In this document: piece after piece, positions 9,858-18,827 of the stretch | How the letters are laid out: each line of letters opens with the position of its first letter | How positions within the stretch are numbered: the stretch's first letter is position 1 | From: Bradyrhizobium cosmicum | GTDB taxonomy: Bacteria > Pseudomonadota > Alphaproteobacteria > Rhizobiales > Xanthobacteraceae | Length of the DNA stretch: 64,000 bases | Assembly (NCBI RefSeq): GCF_007290395.2 | Contig: NZ_CP041656.2 | Location: 5,642,001 to 5,706,000, forward strand | Direction of reading: 5' to 3' | Program-made: the position numbers and the translations under genes | Notes under the pieces: model-generated | The model's database searches: none | What the model was told of the DNA's origin: nothing | What the model saw: the letters and a program-made list of their open reading frames with translations, nothing else

Positions 9858-10460
9858 TCACTGGGTGGAACGACGCAGTTCCAGCGGAGCGTCGTTCTTG
9901 GCAGGCTCGGACTTTGCCGGCTCAGACTTCACCGGCTCGAGCCGGGTGCTCTCGACACGCGGTGTCTCGACGCGCGCGGCGACTTCGGTGTTGGGCGCGC
10001 CGACGGAGCCGGTGTGCTCCGACGCGCGCAGCGAGCGCGGACGCGCCACGGCACGCGCCATCAGCATCTGATTGCCGCCCTGATGGTGGAAGTCGCAATA
10101 GGCGAAGCCCATGCCCGACACCGAGCCGCGGAAGCTGCGATCGTCAGTCTTCTCCAGATTGAAGCAGGGCTCGAACGGGATGCCCTTGATCGAGGCGCAG
10201 ACGTTCTGGCCGCGGATCTGGAGCGTGTTGCCGGGCAGGCGGAGGTGTTTCACCGGACCTGCGCCCGAGAACTGCACCGCGCCGGCGGCACCGAGGTCTT
10301 CCAGGATGCGGCCTGCGCCGCGGGTGCCGTCGAAACAGGTGAAGGCGAACACCTTACCGGCCACGAAACGGCGCGCCTCGTCGGCGTTCATGCCTCCGGC
10401 AACGGCCGGCGCAATCGTCACTGCCGCCGTGACAGCCCCCAACACAATACGCGCAAGCAT
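9858..10460 (-). CDS. Secreted protein of unknown function with KSEPA-rich tail
   Basis: A 200-residue protein that I do not recognise. It starts with a signal peptide (MLARIVLGAVTAAVTIAPAVA, cleavage likely after AVA-GG). The mature domain has four cysteines (TCFDG, NVCAS, EPCFN, AYCDF), consistent with two disulfides in the periplasm. The last 45 residues are low-complexity and charged, with repeated KSEPA units and ARVETPRVEST, and look unstructured. It has its own upstream spacer of 113 bp after the reductase gene and may be monocistronic. Confidence 0.7.
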   Translation of the reverse strand: MLARIVLGAVTAAVTIAPAVAGGMNADEARRFVAGKVFAFTCFDGTRGAGRILEDLGAAGAVQFSGAGPVKHLRLPGNTLQIRGQNVCASIKGIPFEPCFNLEKTDDRSFRGSVSGMGFAYCDFHHQGGNQMLMARAVARPRSLRASEHTGSVGAPNTEVAARVETPRVESTRLEPVKSEPAKSEPAKNDAPLELRRSTQ

Positions 10461-10573
10461 GCTCTACTCCGAACCAACCCTTGCAGCGGGCGATGCCTTA
10501 TCTCTTTACCCGCTGCTTACCATACTAACCATGGCGACATTGAAGCAGCTTGGTTGGTAAAGTCTGAACGTCG

Positions 10574-11560
10574 TTAGACAATTTTTACCACGATGCGGCC
10601 GCGGACCTGACCGGCCAGGATTTTCGCGCCCCACTCCGAAACCTGATCGAGTGAAATTTCATGAGTAATTTCAGATAGTTTCGTCCGATCCAGATCGGAC
10701 GCCAGGCGCTGCCAGGCGGCTTTGCGCGGTTCGATCGGGCACATCACGGAATCGATGCCGAGAAGGCACACCCCGCGCAAAATGAAGGGTGCGACAGAAG
10801 ACGGCAGGTCCATGCCGGCCGCGAGGCCGCAGGCCGCGATCGCACCGCCGTATTTCGTCATCGACAGGAGATTCGCCAGCGTGGTCGAGCCGACGCTGTC
10901 CACCCCGCCCGCCCAACGCTCCTTGGCCAGGGGCTTGGCCGGCGCCGACAATTCATTACGGTCGATGATCTCGGCCGCGCCGATCCCCTTCAGATAGTCC
11001 GCTTCTGCAGCACGGCCGGTCGAGGCGATGACGTGGTAGCCGAGCTTCGACAGCACGGCGATGGCGACCGAGCCAACGCCGCCCGCCGCGCCCGTGACCA
11101 CCACGGGGCCGCCCTTCAGTGAGAGTCCGTGCTTCTCCAGCGCCAGTACGGACAGCATCGCCGTGAAGCCGGCGGTGCCGATCGCCATGGCGTCGCGCGC
11201 CGACAGGCCCTGCGGAAGAGCGACCAGCCAGTCGCCTTTCACCCGCGCCTTCTGCGCATAGGCGCCGAGATGGGTCTCACCCATGCCCCAACCGGTGCAG
11301 ACGACCTGGTCGCCGGCCTTCCATTGCGGATGCGAGGACGCTTCGACGGTGCCGGCGAAATCGATGCCGGCAATCATCGGGAAGCGGCGCACCACCGGCG
11401 CCTTGCCGGTGAGCGCGAGGCCGTCCTTGTAGTTCAGCGTCGACCATTCCACGCGGACGGTGACGTCGCCGTCCATCAGCTCGGCCTCGTCGAACTGCGC
11501 CAGCTGCGCGGTGGTGCCCTTGTCCGCCTTGTCGATCCGGATCGCCTTGAACGTGGCCAC
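10574..11560 (-). CDS. acuI: Zinc-independent MDR reductase, AcuI/YhdH type (acrylyl-CoA reductase family)
   Basis: A 328-residue medium-chain reductase. It starts at a GTG (11558-11560) with a good GGGAG site, giving MATFKAIRI. It has the N-terminal catalytic domain ([24 protein letters not shown]) and a Rossmann domain with the NADPH-binding [10 protein letters not shown], then [28 protein letters not shown]. These segments are characteristic of the YhdH/AcuI group, which reduces acryloyl-CoA to propionyl-CoA and probably related compounds. Zinc-ligand residues of alcohol dehydrogenases are absent. It lies 39 bp downstream of the MFS gene's stop, so the two may be co-transcribed. Confidence 0.85.
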   Translation of the reverse strand: MATFKAIRIDKADKGTTAQLAQFDEAELMDGDVTVRVEWSTLNYKDGLALTGKAPVVRRFPMIAGIDFAGTVEASSHPQWKAGDQVVCTGWGMGETHLGAYAQKARVKGDWLVALPQGLSARDAMAIGTAGFTAMLSVLALEKHGLSLKGGPVVVTGAAGGVGSVAIAVLSKLGYHVIASTGRAAEADYLKGIGAAEIIDRNELSAPAKPLAKERWAGGVDSVGSTTLANLLSMTKYGGAIAACGLAAGMDLPSSVAPFILRGVCLLGIDSVMCPIEPRKAAWQRLASDLDRTKLSEITHEISLDQVSEWGAKILAGQVRGRIVVKIV

Positions 11561-11599
11561 AGCAAACTCCCTGACTTGTTTCAGGCGATGTTTAGCCGA

Positions 11600-12853
11600 T
11601 CAGGCAGGCTGCGCAACCGCTCGCTGAACCGGTTTCTCCACGATCGGAAGATTGATCAGCGCCGAGAGCACGCCGAACAGGATCGAGAGCCACCAGATCG
11701 GCGTATAGGAACCGAACTTCTCGAACACGATGCCGCCGAGCCATACGCCGAGGAAGCCGCCGACCTGATGGCTGACGAAGGCGAAGCCGTAAAGCGTGGC
11801 GAGCCAGCGGGTGCCGAACATCAGCGCCACCAGCGCCGAGGTCGGCGGCACCGTCGACAGCCAGGTCAGTCCGGAGATCGCGCCGAACGCAATCGCCGAG
11901 AACGGCGTGATCGGGAACGAGATGAAGGCCAGCGTCGCAAGCGCGCGGGTGAAATAGATGACGGAGAGGATGTAGCGCTTGGGCAGCGAGTTCTGGAGAT
12001 AGCCGACGCTGAGCGAGCCGATGATGTTGAACAGACCGATCGCCGCGATCACCCAGCCGCCGGTTTGCGTGGAGATGCCGCGATCGACCAGGAAGGCCGG
12101 CAGATGCACGGTGATGAAAGCGAGCTGGAAGCCGCAGGTGAAGAAGCCGAGCACCAGCAGCACGTAGGAGCGATGCCCGAAGGCTTCGGAAAGCGCTTTG
12201 GTGAATGACTGTTCCTCCGCGGGCACAGCGTTGGCCGTGCTTGCGACCGGCGGTGTCGAGAGCGCCAGCGACAGCGGGATGATCAGCAGCATCAGGAAGC
12301 CGAACACGGTGAGCGCCTGCTGCCAGCCGAAATTGTCGATCAGCGCCACGCCGATCGGCGCGAACAGGAACTGGCCGAACGAGCCCGCCGCGGTGCCGGC
12401 GCCGAGCGCGAGGCCGCGCTTCTCGGCCGGCAACAGCTTGCTGAACGCCGACAACACCAGATTGAACGAGCAGCCGGCGAGGCCAAAGCCGACCATTACG
12501 CCCGCGCCGATGTCGAGCGACAGCGGCGTCGAGGAGTATCGCATCAGGAGCAGGCCGCCGGCATAGAGCAGAGCGCCGACAGACATCACCCGGAACAGGC
12601 CGAAGCGGTCGGCGACCGCACCGGCGATCGGCTGGCCCAATCCCCACAACAGATTCTGGAAGGCAATGGCGAGGCCAAACACGTCGCGGCCCCAGGCGAA
12701 TTCATGGCTCATCGGCTGCACGAAGAAGCCGAGTGCCGAACGCGGTCCGAAGCCGAGCATGCCGATGGCGCAGCCGCAGAGAATGATGATCGCCGGCGTG
12801 CGCCAGGAGGAAGGCCGGGAAACCGGACCGAGCTCGCCCGCTTGTGTCGACAT
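11600..12853 (-). CDS. MFS transporter
   Basis: A 417-residue protein with 12 predicted membrane helices. Start ATG 12853 (MSTQAGELG) is chosen over the ATG 12 bases upstream because GAGGAA lies five bases before it. The helix 2-3 loop carries GAVADRFGLFRV, the major-facilitator signature. The general layout resembles the oxalate/formate antiporter-like and monocarboxylate MFS branches, but the substrate cannot be assigned. It precedes acuI on the same strand, so uptake or export of a small acid handled by the reductase is possible, but this is inference. Confidence 0.85.
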   Translation of the reverse strand: MSTQAGELGPVSRPSSWRTPAIIILCGCAIGMLGFGPRSALGFFVQPMSHEFAWGRDVFGLAIAFQNLLWGLGQPIAGAVADRFGLFRVMSVGALLYAGGLLLMRYSSTPLSLDIGAGVMVGFGLAGCSFNLVLSAFSKLLPAEKRGLALGAGTAAGSFGQFLFAPIGVALIDNFGWQQALTVFGFLMLLIIPLSLALSTPPVASTANAVPAEEQSFTKALSEAFGHRSYVLLVLGFFTCGFQLAFITVHLPAFLVDRGISTQTGGWVIAAIGLFNIIGSLSVGYLQNSLPKRYILSVIYFTRALATLAFISFPITPFSAIAFGAISGLTWLSTVPPTSALVALMFGTRWLATLYGFAFVSHQVGGFLGVWLGGIVFEKFGSYTPIWWLSILFGVLSALINLPIVEKPVQRAVAQPA

Positions 12854-13077
12854 GCGCTTCCTCATCTGTCGCAGGCGGTCCGGAATAGGCAGCCGCCAGT
12901 CAGGCGTTTAATGCAAGTGCATGAAACTCCCAAGCCGAAAATGATTGCGTCCTACGAAGAGCTGTTGCCGGAGCATTGCGTTTCTTCGAGGCCTCGCCCG
13001 GAGATCGCGATCGCGTTTTGACGAGAATGTGTGTGGCGAGGGCTGGCAGCCGCGTCAGTGGCGTGTTAACTTCGATT

Positions 13078-13092
13078 TACTCATATTGAGTA
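13078..13092. promoter_or_regulatory. Candidate NadQ operator 1 upstream of nadA
   Basis: TACTCA-TAT-TGAGTA: perfect 6-bp arms around a 3-bp centre. It lies 91 bp before the chosen nadA start. The same core recurs exactly 64 bp downstream. It is a likely binding site for the NadQ-like regulator at 1665-2633; this is inferred from position and symmetry. Confidence 0.65.
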
Positions 13093-13141
13093 TATCTAGG
13101 TCCTACCCGGCCTCTCGGCCGGATTTCTCGGGCTTCATATA

Positions 13142-13156
13142 TACTCAAAACGAGCA
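13142..13156. promoter_or_regulatory. Candidate NadQ operator 2 upstream of nadA
   Basis: TACTC-AAAAC-GAGCA: the same motif with one mismatch in the right arm (GAGCA for GAGTA). It ends 26 bp before the nadA ATG at 13183, within the probable promoter/leader, a position suited to repression. Confidence 0.6.
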
Positions 13157-13182
13157 TAATTGACATGCACGGGAGGCTTCCG

Positions 13183-14289
13183 ATGCCGATCACTGGAATT
13201 TACGGGCCCGACGACTTTGCCAACCGGCCTCAGGGCCAATCCACCACCCCACCCCGCCCCGCGCCGGCACGGTCGGGCCCCGCCCTGCCGATGCCCTCGC
13301 TGGAATGGACGCCCGAGGTCGAGCGGGCCACCGCGCCGCTCTACGAGCGCATCAAGCATGTGATCCCGCCGATCGAATGGCCGCTGATGGCGCCGACCAT
13401 CAAGGCGATCAACGAGCTTAAGCAGGCGCGCGGCGCGGTGATCCTCGCGCACAACTACCAGGCGCCGGAGATCTTTCACGGCGTTGCCGACATCGCCGGC
13501 GACTCGCTCCAGCTCGCCGTCGAAGCAACCAAGGTGAAGGCCAGCATCATCGTCCAGTGCGGCGTGCACTTCATGGCGGAGACCTCGAAGCTGCTCAATC
13601 CGGACAAGACGGTGCTGATCCCGGATTCGCGCGCCGGCTGCTCGCTCGCGGCCAGCATCACGGGTGCGGACGTCCGTCTGCTCCGCGAAAAATTTCCGGG
13701 CGTGCCTGTGGTCGCCTATGTCAACACGTCGGCGGAGGTGAAAGCCGAGGTCGACATCTGCTGCACCTCGTCGAACGCGGTGCAGGTGGTCGAGAGCCTG
13801 AACGCGCCGAGCGTGATCTTCCTGCCCGATCGCTATCTTGCGACCTACGTCGCCTCGAAGACCGACGTGAAGATCATCGCCTGGAAGGGTGCCTGCGAGG
13901 TGCACGAACGTTTTACCGGTGAGGAGCTGCGCGCCTACCGCGAGGCCGATCCGTCGGTGCAGATCATCGCGCATCCCGAATGCCCGCCGGACGTGCTGGC
14001 GGAGGCCGACTTCACCGGCTCGACCGCGCACATGATCAACTGGGTGCGCGAAAAGCGGCCGCGGCGGCTCGTGATGATCACGGAATGCTCGATGGCGGAC
14101 AATTTGCGCGCCGAGCTGCCTGATGTGGAGATGCTGCGCCCCTGCAATCTCTGCCCGCACATGAAGCGCATCACCCTCGCCAATATCCTGGAGAGCCTGC
14201 TGACGCTGCGCGAGGAAGTGACGATCGATCCGGCGCTTGCGGAGCGTGCGCGGCGCTCGGTCGAGCGGATGATCAATCTGAAGAATTGA
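13183..14289 (+). CDS. nadA: Quinolinate synthase
   Basis: A 368-residue NadA, which condenses iminoaspartate with dihydroxyacetone phosphate to form quinolinate, using a 4Fe-4S cluster. Start ATG 13183 (MPITGIYG) is favoured over the in-frame ATG at 13165 because GGGAGG lies six bases upstream of it. Conserved parts include [24 protein letters not shown] (Cys126), DICCTSSNA and [14 protein letters not shown], which carry the cluster cysteines. It is the first gene of nadABC, followed after eight bases by nadB, and is probably controlled by the two palindromes upstream. Confidence 0.97.
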   Translation: MPITGIYGPDDFANRPQGQSTTPPRPAPARSGPALPMPSLEWTPEVERATAPLYERIKHVIPPIEWPLMAPTIKAINELKQARGAVILAHNYQAPEIFHGVADIAGDSLQLAVEATKVKASIIVQCGVHFMAETSKLLNPDKTVLIPDSRAGCSLAASITGADVRLLREKFPGVPVVAYVNTSAEVKAEVDICCTSSNAVQVVESLNAPSVIFLPDRYLATYVASKTDVKIIAWKGACEVHERFTGEELRAYREADPSVQIIAHPECPPDVLAEADFTGSTAHMINWVREKRPRRLVMITECSMADNLRAELPDVEMLRPCNLCPHMKRITLANILESLLTLREEVTIDPALAERARRSVERMINLKN

Positions 14290-14297
14290 GAGCGAAC

Positions 14298-15905
14298 ATG
14301 AAGAACAACATCCATAACCTCACCCGCAGTAGCAATGACGTCGTCATCGTCGGCGGCGGTCTCGCCGGGCTGTTCTGCGCGCTGAAACTCGCACCGCGGC
14401 CGGTGACGCTGATCTCGGCCGCGCCGCTCGGACAAGGCGCATCGTCCGCATGGGCGCAAGGCGGTATCGCCGCGGCGGTGGCCGAGGGCGATACGCCGGA
14501 AGCGCATGCTGCTGACACCATCGCCGTCGGCGGCGGCCTCGTCGATGAAGCGGTTGCGCTCGGGATCGCGCGCGAGGCCGCGCCGCGAATTCACGACCTG
14601 CTCGCCTATGGCGTGCCGTTCGACCGCGATCTCGAAGGCCGTCTCGCCGTCGGCCGTGAGGCCGCGCATTCGGCGCGCCGCATCGTGCATGTGCGCGGCG
14701 ACGGCGCGGGCGCTGCGATCATCGCCACCCTCAGTGACGCGGTGCGCCGCACGCCGTCGATCCGCCTGATCGAGGGTTTTGTCGCCGAGGCATTGTTGAC
14801 CGAAGATAGCGCCATCGCTGGCCTGCAATTGCGAGAGGCCGGCAACCCAGGCGCAAGGCCGGTCCTGATCGCCTCGCGCGCGATCGTGCTCGCGACCGGC
14901 GGCATCGGCCATCTCTACGCCGTCACCACCAATCCACCCGAGGCCGGCGGCTCCGGCCTCGCGATTGCAGCCCGCGCCGGCGCCGTCATCGTCGATCCCG
15001 AGTTCGTCCAATTCCACCCGACGGCCATCATGGTGGGGCGCGACCCGGCACCGCTCGCAACCGAAGCCCTGCGTGGCGAAGGCGCGACGCTGGTCAATCG
15101 CAATGGCGAGCGCTTCATGCTGGCACTCCACCCGCTCGCCGAACTCGCGCCGCGCGACATCGTGGCCCGCGGCGTGTTCGCGGAGATCGCGGCCGGACGG
15201 GGAGCGTTCCTCGATGCGCGCGAGGCGCTGGGCAGGCGCTTCGCTGACAGGCTTCCGACGGTGCATGCGAGTTGCATTGCCGCCGGGATCGATCCCGCGA
15301 CGCAGGCCATCCCGATCGCGCCGGCCGCGCACTACCACATGGGCGGCATCGCGGTGGATGCGCACGGCCGCAGCTCGATCGACGGGCTCTGGGCCGGCGG
15401 CGAAGTGTCGTCGACCGGCGCCCACGGCGCCAACCGGCTTGCATCGAACTCGCTGCTGGAAGCCGTGGTCTATGCCGCACGCATCGCCGACGACATCGCC
15501 GGTCGCGCCATCCCCTCGTCTGCCTGCCTCGCCGACGTGCTGGTGACGCCGCGCGGCGAGGCGCCGGATGCTGCGGCCGTGAAGCAGCTGCGGGCGATGA
15601 TGAGCGCGCGCGTCGGCGTCATCCGCGACGACGAGGGACTTGCAGAGGCGGTGCGCAGCTTCGCCGCGCTCGAGCACGAAGGCACGAGCATCGCTGTCCG
15701 CAACATGGCGACATCGGCCCTGCTCGTCGCCGCCTCGGCGTGGAGCCGGCGCGAGAGCCGCGGCGCGCATTTCCGCATCGATCATCCGGCGGATGACCCC
15801 GCATTGGCGCAGCGAACGATGACCACGCTCACCGCAGCGCGCGCGGTCGCGGAGAGCTTGAGCGAGCATCTCCAGCCGCGCACCGCGCAACCCATGATCG
15901 CCTGA
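14298..15905 (+). CDS. nadB: L-aspartate oxidase
   Basis: A 535-residue FAD enzyme oxidising L-aspartate to iminoaspartate, the NadA substrate. The N-terminus shows the FAD-binding [17 protein letters not shown], then [12 protein letters not shown] and, further on, HFHPTA-type residues ([11 protein letters not shown]) and [12 protein letters not shown], typical of the family. ATG 14298 is preferred; a TTG 12 bases upstream overlaps the nadA stop. Second gene of nadABC, eight bases after nadA. Confidence 0.97.
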   Translation: MKNNIHNLTRSSNDVVIVGGGLAGLFCALKLAPRPVTLISAAPLGQGASSAWAQGGIAAAVAEGDTPEAHAADTIAVGGGLVDEAVALGIAREAAPRIHDLLAYGVPFDRDLEGRLAVGREAAHSARRIVHVRGDGAGAAIIATLSDAVRRTPSIRLIEGFVAEALLTEDSAIAGLQLREAGNPGARPVLIASRAIVLATGGIGHLYAVTTNPPEAGGSGLAIAARAGAVIVDPEFVQFHPTAIMVGRDPAPLATEALRGEGATLVNRNGERFMLALHPLAELAPRDIVARGVFAEIAAGRGAFLDAREALGRRFADRLPTVHASCIAAGIDPATQAIPIAPAAHYHMGGIAVDAHGRSSIDGLWAGGEVSSTGAHGANRLASNSLLEAVVYAARIADDIAGRAIPSSACLADVLVTPRGEAPDAAAVKQLRAMMSARVGVIRDDEGLAEAVRSFAALEHEGTSIAVRNMATSALLVAASAWSRRESRGAHFRIDHPADDPALAQRTMTTLTAARAVAESLSEHLQPRTAQPMIA

Positions 15906-15916
15906 GGGAGGCCCCC

Positions 15917-16795
15917 ATGATCAATCCGACCTCACTGCTCTATCCCGATGCCTTCCTCTCGCCGCTCGCGATCGACGAGGCCGTGCGGCGCGCACTCGAC
16001 GAGGATCTCGGCCGTGCCGGCGACATCACCTCGCTCGCGACGATTCCGGAAGCGGCCAGAGCGCAGGCGATCCTCGTCGCGCGGCAGTCCGGCGTGATCG
16101 CCGGCCTGCCGCTGGCGCTGGCGACACTGCAAAGGCTTTCGCCAGAGATCGAGGTGCGCGCGCATGTTCGCGACGCCGCACGCGTTGCCCGCGGTCAGCA
16201 GGTGCTGACGATCACAGGCCCGGCGCGTGCCATTCTGACGGCGGAGCGGACCGCGCTGAATTTCGTCGGCCGCCTGTCAGGCATCGCGACGCTCACGGCC
16301 GATTACGTCGCGCGCACCGAAGGCACCAGGATGCGCATCTGCTGCACGCGAAAGACCACGCCGGGGTTGCGTGCGCTGGAGAAATACGCGGTGCGCTGCG
16401 GCGGCGGCTTCAACCACCGTTTCGGCCTCGACGATGCGATCCTGATCAAGGACAACCACATCGCGGTCGCCGGCGGCATCCGCCCGGTGCTGGAGCGCGC
16501 GCGCGCCCATGCCGGACACCTCGTCAAGATCGAGATCGAGGTGGATACGCTTGCGCAACTCCACGAGGTGCTCGATAGCGCAATGGCGGACGCCGTGTTG
16601 CTCGACAACATGGATCTTGCAACCCTGCGCGAGGCCGTCAAGCTCAACGAGGGCCGCCTCAAGCTGGAAGCATCCGGCGGGGTCACACTGGAGTCGATCG
16701 CGGCGATCGCAGCCACCGGCGTCGATTACGCGTCAGCAGGGGCGCTGACGCATTCGGCGCCGAACTTCGACTGCGCGCTGGATATCGCGGCGTGA
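15917..16795 (+). CDS. nadC: Nicotinate-nucleotide pyrophosphorylase (carboxylating)
   Basis: A 292-residue quinolinate phosphoribosyltransferase that converts quinolinate and PRPP into nicotinate mononucleotide. Conserved segments: [14 protein letters not shown] near the start, [33 protein letters not shown] and AILIKDNHI, which bind substrate and PRPP. GAGGGAGG lies before the ATG, 11 bases after nadB. Last gene of the operon; the type A repeat lies 16 bases beyond its stop and may form its 3' end. Confidence 0.97.
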   Translation: MINPTSLLYPDAFLSPLAIDEAVRRALDEDLGRAGDITSLATIPEAARAQAILVARQSGVIAGLPLALATLQRLSPEIEVRAHVRDAARVARGQQVLTITGPARAILTAERTALNFVGRLSGIATLTADYVARTEGTRMRICCTRKTTPGLRALEKYAVRCGGGFNHRFGLDDAILIKDNHIAVAGGIRPVLERARAHAGHLVKIEIEVDTLAQLHEVLDSAMADAVLLDNMDLATLREAVKLNEGRLKLEASGGVTLESIAAIAATGVDYASAGALTHSAPNFDCALDIAA

Positions 16796-16811
16796 GGCCG
16801 GCTTCCCTCTC

Positions 16812-16897
16812 CGTCATGGCTGGGCTTGTCCCGGCCATCCACGCCTTGCAACTCGTTACAAAGAACGGGGATGCCCGGGACAAGCCCGGCCATGACG
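16812..16897. repeat. Intergenic inverted-repeat element, type A
   Basis: 86 bp with arms CGTCATGGCTGGGCTTGTCC and GGACAAGCCCGGCCATGACG. It is the same family as 1547-1632. It separates the convergent nadC and SleB-like genes and could serve as the 3' hairpin of both transcripts. Confidence 0.8.
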
Positions 16898-16911
16898 AAC
16901 TTTTGTGAATG

Positions 16912-18366
16912 CTACCTTCGCTCGCTCACGCCCATCTCGGCAGAACTCTTGGCTTCCTGCGCGAGCTCGGCGGAGAGCGCGGCGGTTTGCGCCGGGCTGC
17001 CCCAGCTCGGCTCCTCGCTGCCGTCGCCCCAGGCGCGCGGACGGTAGAAGGTGTGCACGCCGGTCTTGTACATCTTCTTCATCTCGGCGACCCAGGACGG
17101 GCGCACCCAATAGGCGTGATAGTGCGTCGACTTGCCGACCTCGGGCAGCCAGATCTGGCCGTCGAGCATCGCCTTCGAGATCTTCTTCGCGCGCTCCCAC
17201 ATCTCGGGCTCGCGGATCACGTCGGCATTGTTGTCGCAGGCAAAGGTGAACTGGCAGGCGAGATGGCGGTGCTTGTTCTGATAGACCGCGCCGCACACGG
17301 TGTCGGGATATTTGCCGGAGAACACGCGGTTCAATACCACCTGCGCCACCGCGATCTGGCCGCGCACCGCCTCGCCGCGGGACTCGAAATAGACGGCTTC
17401 GGCGAGACACTTCTCGGATTTGGCACGCGACTTGTCGTCGAGTGCCAGCCGCTCGGCCGGCGATCTGGCGCGCTGGTTGTCAGCGTTGACCTCGCCCTTG
17501 GGGGCGACGCTCTCGCCGCTCTCGATATCCCTGGCGATCGCCTCCGTCGGCGGTGACAGCGAGGCCGTCACCTTCATGTCCGGATCTGGCATCACGATCA
17601 GCGGCTCGGCGCCGGGCTGCCAGCTCTCGATGCTCTCGACATTGCCGCCGAGCGAGGAACTGCCGAAGAACAGGTTGGAGGTCTTGACGCTGAAGGGATC
17701 GCGCACGGGCGTGGTCGGCGCGGTGGCTCGCTTCAGCGCCTCCAGCGGCTGCACCGCGAATGAACGCGCGAGCTCGCTGGCCTGCGGCGCATTGGTGTAT
17801 TGCGACAGCGGCGGCGCGCGCAGTGCTTCCGCGAGCTCGGGATCGAGTGCGGCCGCGGACTCGGGTGACATTGCCTGTGGCAACGCAGCGGTCTTGGCGC
17901 CGAACACCGAGCTGTTCGAGGTCGCGGGATCCTGGCCCGCGGGTGCTGTGACCGGCGCGACCGTCTCGGGTGCCTGCGTCGGCGTCACGGTCGCGAGGCG
18001 ATCACCCTTCATGGAGCGATCGACCTTGGGAAAATCGGCGGCCTGGTAGCGCGGCGGCGCCTGCAGCGCCGGATTGCGGCCGAGCGCGCCGGTGACGTCG
18101 CGACCGTCGAGGCTCGCGAGGCGAACCATCGCGCTCTGCGGAACCGACGTGCCGATGGGACGGGAAAAACTGTAGGTGGCGAGCTGAATCGAGGACGCCG
18201 CAGAGAACACCTGCTTCTGCCAACGCTCGGCGACGCCGGGCTGACGCGCCAGCAGGGAGGCAATATCCTGATAGCCGGTCTCTCTCGGCATCAATGCGAA
18301 GATGCAGAGACCGATGCCGAAGGACGCGAACCGCGCGCCCTTCGGATGGTTACGCAACACAGACAT
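16912..18366 (-). CDS. SleB/CwlJ-like cell wall hydrolase
   Basis: A 484-residue protein. ATG 18366 (MSVLRNHPKG) is preferred; a GTG at 18378 is an in-frame alternative. A hydrophobic segment (FASFGIGLCIFALM) near the N-terminus acts as signal or anchor. Residues about 55-320 are a long low-complexity linker. The C-terminal domain (from KCLAEAVYFESRGE, through QIAVAQVVLNRV and CGAVYQNK, to THYHAYWVRPSW) is the Hydrolase_2 domain of SleB/CwlJ; the Glu of YFESRGE is the likely catalytic residue. In non-sporulating bacteria such proteins cleave peptidoglycan during growth or division. Cellular role is inferred. Confidence 0.85.
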   Translation of the reverse strand: MSVLRNHPKGARFASFGIGLCIFALMPRETGYQDIASLLARQPGVAERWQKQVFSAASSIQLATYSFSRPIGTSVPQSAMVRLASLDGRDVTGALGRNPALQAPPRYQAADFPKVDRSMKGDRLATVTPTQAPETVAPVTAPAGQDPATSNSSVFGAKTAALPQAMSPESAAALDPELAEALRAPPLSQYTNAPQASELARSFAVQPLEALKRATAPTTPVRDPFSVKTSNLFFGSSSLGGNVESIESWQPGAEPLIVMPDPDMKVTASLSPPTEAIARDIESGESVAPKGEVNADNQRARSPAERLALDDKSRAKSEKCLAEAVYFESRGEAVRGQIAVAQVVLNRVFSGKYPDTVCGAVYQNKHRHLACQFTFACDNNADVIREPEMWERAKKISKAMLDGQIWLPEVGKSTHYHAYWVRPSWVAEMKKMYKTGVHTFYRPRAWGDGSEEPSWGSPAQTAALSAELAQEAKSSAEMGVSERR

Positions 18367-18645
18367 CGATACGCTCACGCTACGCTTACAAAAATCGAGA
18401 TGCAGTACATCCGTGCAATTCGATCTTTATCGTAAGTATCTAATTTAGGTTGCCGGGGCGTTAATCGACGTTGCGCGCGCGGCACACTCAAGCGATCTCA
18501 GGTGTTTTCACGGAGGGATTGCAGGCGTGGTAAATGCGGGCTGACGTCAAGCGGTAAACAATCGGTCAACGCGAATGGTGAAGGAACCCTTGCGCGCGCG
18601 TCTCATAGCAGGACGCGCGCGGTTCCATCGTCACGCCGACAACAG

Positions 18646-18745
18646 CTGTCATGCCCCGCGAAGGCGGGGCATCCAGTACGCCGCAGCTTCTCGATCACCG
18701 TTGTCTCGGCGTACTGGATCGCCCGGTCGAACCGGGCGATGACAG
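18646..18745. repeat. Intergenic inverted-repeat element, type B
   Basis: About 100 bp, with outer arms CTGTCAT / ATGACAG, then two inner hairpins (GCCCCGC..GCGGGGC and GCCCGGT..ACCGGGC) and paired ATCCAGTACGCCG / CGGCGTACTGGAT arms. It lies 83 bp beyond the ppdK stop codon on the ppdK strand. Confidence 0.75.
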
Positions 18746-18779
18746 CGAGTACGTGGGAACAACATCGCCTGAAATGAGG

Positions 18780-18804
18780 AGAGGCGGGGCTTGGCCCCGC
18801 CTCT
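18780..18804 (-). terminator. Strong hairpin downstream of ppdK
   Basis: AGAGGCGGGGC-TTG-GCCCCGCCTCT: an 11-bp perfect stem with a 3-base loop, 24 bases after the ppdK stop on its strand. There is no long T run, so termination may be imperfect. Confidence 0.6.
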
Positions 18805-18827
18805 CTCAACTCGATCCTGCGTTTCGC

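Larger units (their letters stand above)
12854..13182. other. Divergent control region between the MFS gene and nadA
   Basis: 329 bp holding divergent promoters. Near the MFS side there is a small palindrome ATGCA-AG-TGCAT (12911-12922). Near nadA are the two TACTC..GAGTA palindromes described separately. The stretch in between (about 12930-13070) shows no gene that I could support. Confidence 0.6.
18367..18827. other. Intergenic region between SleB-like gene and ppdK
   Basis: 461 bp without a gene. The left part must carry the SleB-like promoter. The right part holds the type B repeat (18646-18745) and a strong hairpin (18780-18804) next to the ppdK stop. The middle, about 18440-18640, shows nothing I could interpret. 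Confidence 0.6.

Noticed and set aside
13068..13083. TTAA-N7-TTAC near nadA as a CtrA site
   Set aside because: It overlaps the first NadQ-like palindrome and differs from the CtrA consensus; the palindrome explains it better.
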